Assembly: GCA_014728215.1 (NCBI GenBank)
Contig: WJLZ01000119.1
Span: 1 to 64,000 of the forward strand
Reading direction: 5' to 3'
Origin: Chitinivibrionales bacterium
GTDB taxonomy: Bacteria > Fibrobacterota > Chitinivibrionia > Chitinivibrionales > WJKA01
Length of the DNA: 64,000 nucleotides
The position numbers were made by a program, and so were the translations under genes. How positions within the stretch are numbered: the stretch's first letter is position 1; every line of letters starts with the position of its first letter. The notes beneath the pieces are model-generated. The model saw nothing but the letters and a program-made list of their open reading frames with translations, was not told where the DNA came from and did not search any database. This document shows, piece after piece, positions 44,757 through 54,544 of the stretch.

Positions 44757-46163
44757 TCAGTTCTCGAGCAGATCTTTAATAATACTTTGTGCAGCTCTTT
44801 TTCCGGCGCCCATAGCCAGAATAACTGTCGCAGCTCCGGTAACGATATCGCCGCCGGCATATACATGTTTTTTTGATGTCCGGCCGTCTTCTTCATCTGC
44901 TTCGATCGTACCCCATTTGGAGACTTCGATATCAGGGCTTGTACGGGGAATCAGCGGGTTCGGTTTATTGCCGATGGCAATTATAACAACATCACAATCG
45001 ATTACAAACTCACTACCTTCAATCGGAACCGGCCGTCTCCGTCCGGAACTGTCGGGTTCACCCAGTTTCATTCGGATACAACGGATTCCTTCAACAAACC
45101 CTTTTTCATCCTGAATAATTTCGACAGGGTTGCAGAGAAGATTAAACTGGATACCTTCTTCTTCGGCATGGTGAATTTCTGCTGCCCGGGCGGGCATTTC
45201 GGCTTCACTACGGCGATAAACAATGATAGATTCATCGGCGCCAAGGCGGAGTGCGGTTCTGGCGGAATCCATGGCAACATTTCCTCCGCCGACAGTCACA
45301 ACACGTTTACCCCGGATGATCGGTGTCTGGGACTCGGGCTTGTACGCCTTCATGAGGTTGCTTCTGGTTAAATATTCGTTTGCAGAATATACTCCGATAC
45401 CGTTTTCACCTTTAATACGCATGAAAGAGGGGAGACCTGCTCCGGATCCTACAAAGACAGCATCAAAACCGTCTTCATTGAACAACTCATCGATAGTGGC
45501 GGTTTTACCCACAATAAAATTCTTTTGTATTTTCACCCCGGCCTTTTCGAGCATTGATATTTCCTGCTGAACAATCTCCTTTGGCAGCCTGAATTCGGGT
45601 ATGCCGTACATCAAAACGCCGCCAGCTTCATGAAGCGCTTCGAAAATGGTAACATCAAAACCTTCCTTAACAAGTTCGCCTGCAGCGGTAAGGCCGGCCG
45701 GGCCGGAGCCGACAACGGCGACTTTTTTGCCCCTTGAGGCTTTGCATTCGGGTGTCGACATCTTTCCATGGTCCCGCTCCCAGTCGGCAGCAAAACGCTC
45801 GAGATTACCAATCGCTATGGGAGTGAATTTCTTGGCCAGAATGCATTTCTGTTCACACTGATCTTCCTGAGGACACACTCTTCCACAGACTGCCGGAAGT
45901 GAATTCGTTTCTTTCAGAATATGGGCCGCTTTGTCAAATTCTCTGTCGGCAATCGCTTTTATGAATTCAGGGATTTTTACATTAACCGGGCACCCTTGCA
46001 CACAAAGGGGCTTCTTACATTGAAGGCACTGAGAGGCTTCTTCAACGGCCTGCTCTTCGGTGTAGCCAAAGGGTACTTCTTTGAAATTCCGCACTCGTTC
46101 CTGCGAAGGCTGCTCATTCATCGGTACCGGTACAGTCCGGCGCTTTCTCTCTTGTTTGCTCAT
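44757..46163 (-). CDS. nfnB: NfnB / glutamate-synthase-small-subunit-like flavoprotein
   Basis: A 468-residue FAD/NADPH iron-sulfur protein. Two ferredoxin-like cysteine clusters are in the first 100 residues (CLQCKKPLCVQGCPV, then CGRVCPQEDQCEQKC). The FAD site is VAVVGSGPAGLTAAGELV and the NADPH site is RVVTVGGGNVAMDSARTA. Such proteins are annotated as GltD-like, but the next gene encodes the NfnA partner with an ATGA overlap, so electron-bifurcating NADH-dependent ferredoxin:NADP+ oxidoreductase is the best reading. No glutamate synthase large subunit is present. Confidence 0.88.
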   Translation of the reverse strand: MSKQERKRRTVPVPMNEQPSQERVRNFKEVPFGYTEEQAVEEASQCLQCKKPLCVQGCPVNVKIPEFIKAIADREFDKAAHILKETNSLPAVCGRVCPQEDQCEQKCILAKKFTPIAIGNLERFAADWERDHGKMSTPECKASRGKKVAVVGSGPAGLTAAGELVKEGFDVTIFEALHEAGGVLMYGIPEFRLPKEIVQQEISMLEKAGVKIQKNFIVGKTATIDELFNEDGFDAVFVGSGAGLPSFMRIKGENGIGVYSANEYLTRSNLMKAYKPESQTPIIRGKRVVTVGGGNVAMDSARTALRLGADESIIVYRRSEAEMPARAAEIHHAEEEGIQFNLLCNPVEIIQDEKGFVEGIRCIRMKLGEPDSSGRRRPVPIEGSEFVIDCDVVIIAIGNKPNPLIPRTSPDIEVSKWGTIEADEEDGRTSKKHVYAGGDIVTGAATVILAMGAGKRAAQSIIKDLLEN

Positions 46164-46999
46164 GCCATGCCTCGTAATCTGCATTGGTGTTTTTCTGTTG
46201 CATCTTTCTCAAAGACGGAATAGCTTGTCAGGCGTTTGATAAGCTCATCCCAGTCTACCCCGGCTGCATCAAATTCGGGACCATCAACGCAGGCAAATTT
46301 CGTTTCTCCGTTTATCGTTACCCGGCAGCCTCCGCACATACCGGTACCGTCGACCATAATAGGGTTGAGCGATGCCATACAGGGAATTCCGGCATTTTTT
46401 ATCAATTGAGTAGTAACTTTCATCATGATAACCGGCCCGATAACAATTGCATAATCAAATTTTTCACCTTCAGACAACAGCTTTTCAAAAACAGTGGATA
46501 CAAACCCTTTTGTTCCTTTGGAACCATCATCGGTCGTGATAAAAAAACGATCAGACCTGGCATTCATTTCTTCTTCGAGGATAAGCAGGCTCTTATTTCG
46601 GGCACCGATAATTGTAGTGATTGAGTTCCCGGCATCTTTGAGAGCGCTGACTATCGGATAGAGAGGTGCAATACCAACACCGCCACCGATACAGAGGCAT
46701 TTGCCGAAATTGGTGATATGAGTTGGCTGACCGAGAGGGCCGGCAAGGTCAAGAATCGTATCACCCTCATTCATCGCAGAAAGCTGCTGAGTGGTCCGTC
46801 CAACAATCTGAAAAATGATCTCAATCCATCCTTCGGAAGGATAGGCATCGGCAATCGTGAGGGGAATCCGTTCGCTGTCTTCTTCCGGGCGAAGGATTAT
46901 AAATTGACCCGCTTTGCGTTTTTTTGCAATTCGCGGAGCAGTAATTCGGAACCGGTAAACAAATTCCGATAACTGCTCGGTTTTGATAATTTCATTCAT
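46160..46999 (-). CDS. nfnA: NfnA / sulfide dehydrogenase-like FAD/NAD subunit
   Basis: A 279-residue protein of the dihydroorotate-dehydrogenase electron-transfer type. The FAD domain (RIPLTIADAY) is followed by the NAD domain (GGGVGIAPLYPI) and a C-terminal [2Fe-2S] site of the form D-GTGMCGGCRV...C, with another Cys in FACVDGPEF. It oxidises NADH and passes electrons to the NfnB flavin and ferredoxin. It precedes nfnB with a four-base overlap. Although this pathway is often Rex-controlled, I found no Rex site upstream. Confidence 0.9.
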   Translation of the reverse strand: MNEIIKTEQLSEFVYRFRITAPRIAKKRKAGQFIILRPEEDSERIPLTIADAYPSEGWIEIIFQIVGRTTQQLSAMNEGDTILDLAGPLGQPTHITNFGKCLCIGGGVGIAPLYPIVSALKDAGNSITTIIGARNKSLLILEEEMNARSDRFFITTDDGSKGTKGFVSTVFEKLLSEGEKFDYAIVIGPVIMMKVTTQLIKNAGIPCMASLNPIMVDGTGMCGGCRVTINGETKFACVDGPEFDAAGVDWDELIKRLTSYSVFEKDATEKHQCRLRGMA

Positions 47000-47363
47000 G
47001 ATTCAATTCCCTGTATTAATTCAAATAATCGAAATAAAATAGCTCGTAGAATGCTTTTGTTCAAAATTTTGTTGACGATCAGGCTTATCTGAGCATAAAA
47101 AGCAGGTAATCTTTCACTCTATATACGGTATCCGGAAATGATTATTTTTCTGCTTTCCGGTATTGCAGAACGGAATTATATGAACTTGAATCTTTGCTAA
47201 AGAAGATACAAGTTAGTGCCCCCGGTTTTCGGCAATATGCATAAATTTCACTAAAAAAACCTATCATCGCAAACTTTATATTCTCAATCTTTTATATTAT
47301 TACCTTTCTATGGCTGAAGAGGCATATTTATTCAAATTATCCACCCAAAACGATTGAGACCTC
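47000..47363. other. Intergenic region of 364 bases
   Basis: No gene or RNA was recognised. It separates divergent nfnAB and the activase-like gene and should hold both promoters. CCGGAAA (47132-47138) and TTTCCGG (47154-47160) could form a weak hairpin with a 15-base loop. The last 150 bases are AT-rich. Confidence 0.5.
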
Positions 47364-50300
47364 ATGAAAAAAGCGAAATCTTTAGGAATTTGTTTAGGTG
47401 CATCAAATATTAAGGCAGTTGAGCTAATTGAAGAAAATGAAAAGCCATGTATGGGTAATACCTGGGTCAAGGGGCACGAAAGCAATCCCCGTCAGGCTTT
47501 CAGCGATCTCCTGAAAGAGATGGATATATCCCGCTATGATTACGTTTCAATCACCGGAAGAAAGTTCAGAGATATTGTCGATGTTTCATCGATTACCGAA
47601 CCTGAAGCGGTCGAGTATGGTCTTCAGTTTTTAACTCTTTCCACCGGAAAACAGGAGCCCTATACTGCAGTTGCAAGTTTAGGCGCCGAGAATTTTGTCA
47701 TTTATATCCTCGATAAAGAAGGAAATATCGCCACCGTTGAAACCGGCAATAAGTGTGCATCCGGCACAGGAGAGTTTTTTCTGCAGCAGATCCGACGAAT
47801 GAATATCGGTCCTGATAAGGCTGTTGAGCTGGCCCGGGATTCGGAAGAGTACAGGGTATCGGGGCGTTGTTCGGTGTTCTGCAAAAGCGACTGTACCCAT
47901 GCGCTCAATAAAGGTGTACCGATTGGAAGAGTAACCGCCGGATTATGCCGTATGATGAGCGAAAAGATCATGGATCTTCTGGAAAAGCTTCCCGAGAAAA
48001 GAGTGCTTGTTATCGGCGGTGTCACCCACAACTCGGTGGTAATGAATTATCTCAGAGATCGAGTCGACTCTCTTTCGGTTCCCAATGAAGCTGGGGTATT
48101 CGAAGCCCTGGGTGCGGCCTGGTATGCCATGCAAAACAAATCTAAAACAGAAATCGATCCGGATAATGTCTTTAAAGAAGAAAAAACCTCATTCTCTTTT
48201 CTGCCGCCAATTTCTGAAGGCGAACGGCTGGTCGAATTCAAGGATGTTCCGGAGGGAACTGCCCGGGATGGAGATGAATGTATTGTCGGTCTCGATGTCG
48301 GATCGACAACAACAAAGGCGGTATTGCTGCGGATAACCGATAACGCCATGCTGGCTTCAGATTATCTCCGCACCAACGGCAATCCGGTCCAGGCATCCCG
48401 TCAATGCTACGAATCTCTGGCCCGTCAGATTTCGGCAAATATTTCACTCGTCGGATTATCGGTGACCGGTTCAGGAAGGCAGATTGCGGGACTCCACGCC
48501 TCCACCGATGCGATTATCAATGAAATTATTGCCCATGCAACCGGAGCGGCCTATTTTGACAGTGAAGTCGATACGATTTTTGAAATAGGGGGGCAGGATG
48601 CCAAATATACCTTTTTGACCAATGCGGTCCCCTCCGATTATGCCATGAACGAAGCCTGTTCTGCGGGGACAGGATCATTCCTTGAAGAATCGGCCCGAGA
48701 AAGCCTCGGAATCGATTACCGTGAAATTGCCAACGTTGCGGTTACCGGCAAAGCTCCACCAAATTTCAACGATCAATGTGCGGCATTTATCAGCTCCGAT
48801 ATAAAAACTGCAACCCACGAAGGAATCGAAAAAGATGATATTGTCGCCGGCCTGGTATATTCGATATGCATGAATTATGTCAACAGAGTTAAAGGTCAGC
48901 GACGTACAGGAGAAAAAATATTCATGCAGGGAGGAGTCTGTTACAACCGTGCTGTCCCGCTTGCGATGGCGAACCTTATTGGCCGGAAAATTATTGTCCC
49001 ACCGAATCCCGGGTTAATCGGTGCTTTCGGCGTTGCCCTGGAACTTAAAAACAGGCTGGAAAGCGGCCTGGCACAGAAACAGCATTTCGATCTGCAAGAG
49101 CTTGCTGCACGGGAAATCGAATACGGCAAAACCTTTGTCTGTAAAGGTGGAAAAGAAAAATGTGATCGGGGCTGTGAGATCAGCATGATGATTATCAACG
49201 GTAAGAAATTTCCTTTTGGCGGGGCCTGTAATCGTTACTACAACCTTGTTCATCATATCAAATACGATGCATCCGAATATGACCATATCAAAAAGCGTCA
49301 GGCCTTGATTTTCGACCACCCCACAAGTCCGGAAAATAATTCTACAGGAAAAAAAGTGGGGATCAGCAGAAGTTACCTGACCAATTCTTTCTTTCCCATG
49401 TTTTCATCCTTTTTTACCAGGCTCGGATATGAAATTGTTGTTTCGGATGATGTTGATCCTGACGGTATCAAACTGAAACGCTCGTCATTCTGTTATCCCG
49501 GCGAGATTGCTCATGGATGTTTTTCCAACCTTATTAAAAAGGATCTCGATTATATCTTTATTCCCCGAATTCTCGAGCTGTATGTGGATAACAGCGTTAG
49601 TTATAAAAAGGAACATCAGTGCACCTGCGTTCTTCTTCAGAGTGAAGCATACTGGTTGAAAACCGCTTTCAAGGATATTCCTTTTTCGGCAAAATTGCTG
49701 ACGCCGGTTCTGAATTTTTCCAAGGGGTATGAAAGTGAAGAGCATGTTTTTGGAAATCTCGCCCGGTTTCTCGGCCATTCGGCTAAAGAGGGGATTGATG
49801 CATTCAGGTATGCGGTTGCTCAGCAGCAAAAGGTTGCCAGGCAGACAAAAGAGGCCGGGGCAGCGTTACTCGAACAACTGGATAAAAAAGATGATGAAAT
49901 TGCCATCGTGCTCTTTGGCAGACCCTATAATGCCTTTGCCCGTGAAGCCAATCTTGCGATTCCGACGAAATTTGCCTCCCGGGGCATTCATATTATTCCA
50001 TGGGATTTTCTCCCCTTCGAAAAAGAGTACTGTGATGAAAACATGTGCTGGGCAATGGGGCAGAACCTCTGGAAGGCTACCGAGTATGTAAAAAAGCATC
50101 CCAGGCTGTTCGGCGCTTTTATTACCAATTTCAGTTGTGGTCCCGACTCTTTTCTGCTCAGTTATTTCCGAGAGATAATGGGAAGAAAACCTTCACTGAC
50201 CCTCGAACTGGACAGTCATACTGCCGATGCCGGAGTGGATACACGAATTGAAGCCTTTTTGGATATTGTCGACCGTTACCGCCATCTCGGAGAAATTGAA

Positions 50301-51683
50301 ACGGCCAAAAAGGCATTTAAACCCGCGGTGGTACAACAGGAAAATAATCAACCCTGGTATGTAACTTCCGAAGGGGAACGGGTGAGTATCTATGATAGGC
50401 GGGTTCATCTGGTATTGCCATCAATGGGTGCGCTTACCACCGAATTACTCGCCGCGGCATTCAGAGGAGCCGGCATAAAAACAACCGCTCTTCCCGTGTA
50501 TAGTTTTGATGTTCTCAAGCTCGGACGTGCGCACAGCTCCTGCAAAGAGTGTTTGCCCCTGCAGCTGACCGCAGGAGGCCTGCTCAATTATCTTAAAAAC
50601 CGGACAAAGAAAGACGAACTTCTGATTTATTTCATGCCCACGACCGGGGGGAACTGTCGATTTACTCAGTATAGTGTCTTTTTAAAACTGCTGATCGAAA
50701 AACACCGGATGCGCAATGTCGCTCTGCTCTCGCTGACTACCGAAAACAGTTATGCCGGATTGCCGATTAAAAGTGCATTGAATGTGCTGAAAGGTATTAT
50801 TGTTTCCGATGTTATGGAAGATATCAAGAATGCACTCGCTGTTCTGGCTCTGGATAAGAAACGCGGACTTGAGATATTTGATGCCGAGTGGAAAAGCATT
50901 TGTGATGAATTCGAAAAAAATGGCGCCGGAAATCTGTATGCGGTGCTTAAAAAGAGCGCCGGCCGTCTTGCCGGTGTCCCTCTCAAATATCCATTAAGCC
51001 AGGCAAAGAAAGTTGCCATGATGGGTGAAATATTTGTGCGGAGAGATTATTTCGCCTGCAGAGATCTTATCGACCGATTAGAAAAACGTGAGATTATCGT
51101 GAAACGGGCCCATATTTTCGAATGGCTCCGTTATATCGATTATATGGTGAAATATAATGTTTATGATCCGGAATTTGACTTAAAAAGCAATATCGAATTT
51201 TATGCAAAGCGTTTTCTGCAAAGAGGTTACGAAAAGAAGATAAAAAAGATTCTCGCCAAATCTATGCTCTATGAGTACGAGCCTGTGGAGATGAAAAAGA
51301 TTCTGAAATACGGAGAACAGTTTTTTGACCTTCGTTTTACCGGCGAATCGATTATTGTTGCCGGCGCCTTTTTCAAAGATATGCTCCATACGGTTCAGGG
51401 AACGGTTTCAGTGGGGCCCTTTGCCTGTATGCCGACACGGGTGATTGAATCGATTTTATCCGCAGAATCGACTTTGGTAACCAAGCAACGGCTCGATAAC
51501 GCCATGGGAAACGGCCATCATTCAAAAACCTACCACTCTGTTATGGAACTTCCGTTCCTCTCGGTTGAATCCGACGGCAATCCTTTTCCACAAATAGTCG
51601 AGGCCCGTATCGAGGCGTTCAGTTTGCAGGTGGAGCGCATGCATGCAAAACTGGGAATGGTGACTGAGACTGCTGCAAGGTAA
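47364..51683 (+). CDS. Giant two-ATPase acyl-CoA dehydratase activase-like protein
   Basis: A 1439-residue protein with two ASKHA-type activator domains (about 5-255 and 303-560). Each has the ATP loop (GICLGASNIKAVEL; VGLDVGSTTTKAVLL) and the bridging-cluster cysteines (KCASGTGEFF with GRCSVFC; ACSAGTGSFL with QCAAF), as in HgdC/BcrA/BadF activators of 2-hydroxyacyl-CoA dehydratases. A DUF2229 region starts about 662 and an HgdB-like subunit region follows from about 1010 (CKECLPLQLTAG). Fused forms like this occur widely in anaerobes without a known substrate. No separate dehydratase subunits lie in the window. A radical or low-potential electron-transfer role is inferred. Confidence 0.85.
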   Translation: MKKAKSLGICLGASNIKAVELIEENEKPCMGNTWVKGHESNPRQAFSDLLKEMDISRYDYVSITGRKFRDIVDVSSITEPEAVEYGLQFLTLSTGKQEPYTAVASLGAENFVIYILDKEGNIATVETGNKCASGTGEFFLQQIRRMNIGPDKAVELARDSEEYRVSGRCSVFCKSDCTHALNKGVPIGRVTAGLCRMMSEKIMDLLEKLPEKRVLVIGGVTHNSVVMNYLRDRVDSLSVPNEAGVFEALGAAWYAMQNKSKTEIDPDNVFKEEKTSFSFLPPISEGERLVEFKDVPEGTARDGDECIVGLDVGSTTTKAVLLRITDNAMLASDYLRTNGNPVQASRQCYESLARQISANISLVGLSVTGSGRQIAGLHASTDAIINEIIAHATGAAYFDSEVDTIFEIGGQDAKYTFLTNAVPSDYAMNEACSAGTGSFLEESARESLGIDYREIANVAVTGKAPPNFNDQCAAFISSDIKTATHEGIEKDDIVAGLVYSICMNYVNRVKGQRRTGEKIFMQGGVCYNRAVPLAMANLIGRKIIVPPNPGLIGAFGVALELKNRLESGLAQKQHFDLQELAAREIEYGKTFVCKGGKEKCDRGCEISMMIINGKKFPFGGACNRYYNLVHHIKYDASEYDHIKKRQALIFDHPTSPENNSTGKKVGISRSYLTNSFFPMFSSFFTRLGYEIVVSDDVDPDGIKLKRSSFCYPGEIAHGCFSNLIKKDLDYIFIPRILELYVDNSVSYKKEHQCTCVLLQSEAYWLKTAFKDIPFSAKLLTPVLNFSKGYESEEHVFGNLARFLGHSAKEGIDAFRYAVAQQQKVARQTKEAGAALLEQLDKKDDEIAIVLFGRPYNAFAREANLAIPTKFASRGIHIIPWDFLPFEKEYCDENMCWAMGQNLWKATEYVKKHPRLFGAFITNFSCGPDSFLLSYFREIMGRKPSLTLELDSHTADAGVDTRIEAFLDIVDRYRHLGEIETAKKAFKPAVVQQENNQPWYVTSEGERVSIYDRRVHLVLPSMGALTTELLAAAFRGAGIKTTALPVYSFDVLKLGRAHSSCKECLPLQLTAGGLLNYLKNRTKKDELLIYFMPTTGGNCRFTQYSVFLKLLIEKHRMRNVALLSLTTENSYAGLPIKSALNVLKGIIVSDVMEDIKNALAVLALDKKRGLEIFDAEWKSICDEFEKNGAGNLYAVLKKSAGRLAGVPLKYPLSQAKKVAMMGEIFVRRDYFACRDLIDRLEKREIIVKRAHIFEWLRYIDYMVKYNVYDPEFDLKSNIEFYAKRFLQRGYEKKIKKILAKSMLYEYEPVEMKKILKYGEQFFDLRFTGESIIVAGAFFKDMLHTVQGTVSVGPFACMPTRVIESILSAESTLVTKQRLDNAMGNGHHSKTYHSVMELPFLSVESDGNPFPQIVEARIEAFSLQVERMHAKLGMVTETAAR

Positions 51684-51733
51684 TTGGCGGGGGCTCTATT
51701 GCAGCCGGTAGCGGATCGCCTGTTGTATCACAC

Positions 51734-52468
51734 TTATTGACCTTTTTCCAGGCGAGTGATAAGAAATTCGGGCATTTTAATTTTTTTCATTTTGTCCTGG
51801 CAGCGCTTGATATCGTATTCAACCCGCCGGAAAGTGAAAAAGCCCTCTTCGGTATCGAGAATACCATAACAGGACCGGGGATCATGGTCGCGGGGTTGCC
51901 CGATACTTCCAATGTTGATTAAAAGGCGGGCATTTGGAATTTCCTGAAGATTAATGCTTGTATCCTGATGGACATACAGCTCATTCCGGTTATTGACCAC
52001 AATGATCAGCGGTATATGGGTATGACCGATAAAACAGAAGTCGGTGTCGAAAAAACGAAAATTATACGCGGCTTCTTCGAGTGACGTAATGTAGTGCCAC
52101 ATGTTCGGTTCATAAGGAGTGGAATGAACAAAGGATTGGGAATACCTGACTTTCTTCAATGGAAGGACATGGAGAAAGGATTTCGATTCGTTGGAAAGAT
52201 TTTCGGATGTCCATTCGATTGCCAGTCTGGCATGAACATTGAAATTTACTGTTGAAAGCATGCAGATCCCCGCAGCATCGTGATTGCCAAGTAAGGTGAG
52301 GGGACAACAAGCTTTTATCAATTCGATACACCGGTTGGGGTCTGCGGCATAGCCGACTATATCGCCCAGACAGATCGTTTCGTCGATATTCTGGTACTCG
52401 ATATCCTCAAAAACAGCTTCGAGGGCTTCCAGATTTGCGTGGATGTCTGATATTATTGCAAGGCGCAT
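51734..52468 (-). CDS. Calcineurin-like metallophosphoesterase
   Basis: A 244-residue two-metal phosphoesterase. All main motifs are visible: SDIHANLEAL, CLGDIVGYAADP, LLGNHDA, and GHTHIPL near 140; the usual VHG is VHS. The family covers phosphoprotein phosphatases and cyclic-nucleotide phosphodiesterases (YfcE-like). Three bases upstream is a double-FHA gene on the same strand, which suggests a link between phosphothreonine reading and removal, but the true substrate is unknown. Confidence 0.88.
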   Translation of the reverse strand: MRLAIISDIHANLEALEAVFEDIEYQNIDETICLGDIVGYAADPNRCIELIKACCPLTLLGNHDAAGICMLSTVNFNVHARLAIEWTSENLSNESKSFLHVLPLKKVRYSQSFVHSTPYEPNMWHYITSLEEAAYNFRFFDTDFCFIGHTHIPLIIVVNNRNELYVHQDTSINLQEIPNARLLINIGSIGQPRDHDPRSCYGILDTEEGFFTFRRVEYDIKRCQDKMKKIKMPEFLITRLEKGQ

Positions 52469-52471
52469 TAA

Positions 52472-53254
52472 TTATTCGTTTTCCATGAATCGAAAGGTAC
52501 TGGAACCAATTTCAATTCGATCTTTATGCTGAAGAAGATGGTTTTTTACTTTTTTGCCGTTGATTTTTGTTTTTCCAAGCAATTTTTTATTCGTCAACCA
52601 GACCCCGTCATCCTTTTTTTCAATCTCAACAATGGCTTCTTCGATAAACAGACCGTCGACAAAAATATCATCATTTTCAGAATTGCCCAATGTAAAATGT
52701 TCTTTATCGATACGATATACAACATGCTTGTTGGTTTCGATAAGTACCGGACAATTTGGTACAGGCCCTGTCTCGACTGGATCCTGTTCGAGCACTTCCT
52801 GTTTTTCGTCGCTCTTTCCTGCAACCTGTTCCCCGGAGGGCAGGGGAGACTCTCTCTGTATGGTATGCGGGGAAGCTTGTCTCGAAGCTGATTCCATTGT
52901 CGGTTCAAGGGCAAAATCGGTTTCTTCCCTGCTATCGGCAGAAGAATTGTCATTTGCAACAGGCACCATATTTTTAAAAATAATTGTATATTTTCCTATT
53001 GTTATTTTATCACCAACTCCAAGGGCGCCTTTGTTGATTTTTCTGTTATTTACAAAGGTGCCGTTCAGAGAATTGAGATCGATAATCTGGTAACCGCCTG
53101 ATGGATCTTTTTCGATACGGGCGTGCCGTCGGGAAACACCCATATTTACGATAGATATCGTATTTTCGGGCAAACGGCCGATGGTAATGACCGGTTCCTG
53201 AATATCGTATGTTTTCAGATGTTGATCATCGAATAAGAGAACAAACTCTGCCAT
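52472..53254 (-). CDS. Protein with N- and C-terminal FHA domains
   Basis: A 260-residue cytoplasmic protein. The first FHA domain (about 20-90) is complete: TIGRLPENTISIV, SRRHARIE, LNSLNGTFVNN. The second (about 185-255) is weaker (FTLGNSENDDIFV, then KTKINGKKV) and lacks the SxxH pair, so it may not bind phosphothreonine. A flexible Ser/Glu-rich linker joins them. It is the first gene of a pair with the phosphoesterase. Confidence 0.85.
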   Translation of the reverse strand: MAEFVLLFDDQHLKTYDIQEPVITIGRLPENTISIVNMGVSRRHARIEKDPSGGYQIIDLNSLNGTFVNNRKINKGALGVGDKITIGKYTIIFKNMVPVANDNSSADSREETDFALEPTMESASRQASPHTIQRESPLPSGEQVAGKSDEKQEVLEQDPVETGPVPNCPVLIETNKHVVYRIDKEHFTLGNSENDDIFVDGLFIEEAIVEIEKKDDGVWLTNKKLLGKTKINGKKVKNHLLQHKDRIEIGSSTFRFMENE

Positions 53255-53565
53255 TGCTTTTATTTACGCCTCATATCATAATTAGTACAGAAGGCAAAAT
53301 ATAAAATTAATATAAGTAATTTCAATAGTATGATGGATTTTATAGATTATTATAAATAATTAACTAACATGAATATTTGTCGATATATATACTGAATAAT
53401 TATATCTATAAAGTGTATTTAAGTTCAATACTTAGTGGAAAATATCATTCAATTCAATGAATTATTTCTTTTATGGATGTCGGCGATTAATATTTTCTTT
53501 AAGAATTTATTGGAACCTTATTGTCGTATATGATATTTTTCCTAAAGAGTTATAATAGTAATGTT
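53255..53565. other. AT-rich divergent intergenic region, 311 bases
   Basis: No coding frame or RNA was recognised. The stretch is much richer in A and T than its flanks and separates the FHA gene (minus) from the flagellar-type group (plus), so it most likely holds both promoters. Confidence 0.5.
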
Positions 53566-54495
53566 ATGAGAAAAATATACTTTCCCATCACCCCCTGTTT
53601 CTCGCCGATCATGCATGCCGTGTTTATTGCTGCCGTTATTTTCTTTTCGACAGGAACATGTTTTGCCCAGGATGATCTTATTTCGCAGAAAAAAAAGCTG
53701 ACATCGCGCCTTGATTCGATCCAGTTGGAGAAACAGAAGCGAAAGAGAGACGGCGCCGATATCAATAAGCTCGAGAAAGAGAGTGCTCGACTAAGAGATT
53801 CTATCGATGCCTTGAAAAAACGTCTCTTTTCCCTGGATCCATCAGTATACGAGCAACGAGCCGAAGAACTGGGTAAAGCCGAAGGGCCCGAAAACATACT
53901 CAAGAGCCTGATGCCCCGGGATCTGTTTGACTGGATAATTATAATAATCGGTGGAGTAGCTATCCTTTGTGCCGTGATCCTTATTGCAGGCCTTTTTAAA
54001 AACTCAGGTTCCCGGAAAAAAAGAGCTAAAGAAAAGAAAGGGCAATTTCAAAAAGCAGTACCCTCACCACCTCCTCCGGAGCATCCAAAACCGGCTCCCC
54101 AGCGTTCACAGGGCTTTCCGCCACCACCCGAACAGGTGCCGAAACAAAAAGTCCGTCCTCATACCGATACCGACGATGCCCGAATCAATGCTTTGCGCCA
54201 GAGGATTAATAGCGAAATATCACAAATCAAGAAATTTGACAATCAGATTCCGCCTGGTATCGAGACCCGGCAGATAAATGACCCGGAACCTGCCCCCAAA
54301 AAGGTTCCAAATCTAAAAAAGGCTCAACCGCAACCGTCTGAGTCGCATCCGGATTCCGGCAATCTGAAAAGTCTGGTTGTCACTGATGCCGCCAAAGGCC
54401 TGGGGGTACAGGAGATATCACGGAAACACCATATCAGCATCGATCAGGTTTCACTCATTCTCCGAATGGCAAAAAAAGACTACGGAAGCAGTTAA
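53566..54495 (+). CDS. Membrane protein with coiled coil, proline-rich linker and C-terminal HTH-like end
   Basis: A 309-residue protein. A signal-like segment (about 15-34) is followed by a coiled coil (35-85), a transmembrane helix (about 122-146), a basic stretch (SRKKRAKEKKG), a proline-rich linker and a final helical unit (AAKGLGVQEISRKHHISIDQVSLILRM). This end resembles the helix-turn-helix-like DUF6115-type tail found beside flagellar genes in some bacteria. It precedes the FliK-like gene by 49 bases. Role unknown; a flagellar or envelope link is inferred. Confidence 0.6.
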   Translation: MRKIYFPITPCFSPIMHAVFIAAVIFFSTGTCFAQDDLISQKKKLTSRLDSIQLEKQKRKRDGADINKLEKESARLRDSIDALKKRLFSLDPSVYEQRAEELGKAEGPENILKSLMPRDLFDWIIIIIGGVAILCAVILIAGLFKNSGSRKKRAKEKKGQFQKAVPSPPPPEHPKPAPQRSQGFPPPPEQVPKQKVRPHTDTDDARINALRQRINSEISQIKKFDNQIPPGIETRQINDPEPAPKKVPNLKKAQPQPSESHPDSGNLKSLVVTDAAKGLGVQEISRKHHISIDQVSLILRMAKKDYGSS

Positions 54496-54544
54496 CTCAG
54501 GACGAGCAGGCATACTAACAATGATTCTATAAACGCGTAGTGTA

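Noticed and set aside
44615-44896. Extended N-terminus of the pentapeptide-PilZ protein
   Set aside because: It would run into the nfnB gene and skips the ATG with a proper ribosome site at 44614.
44757-46163. Glutamate synthase small subunit (GltD)
   Set aside because: No large subunit is near and the overlapping partner is NfnA, so NfnB is the better reading.
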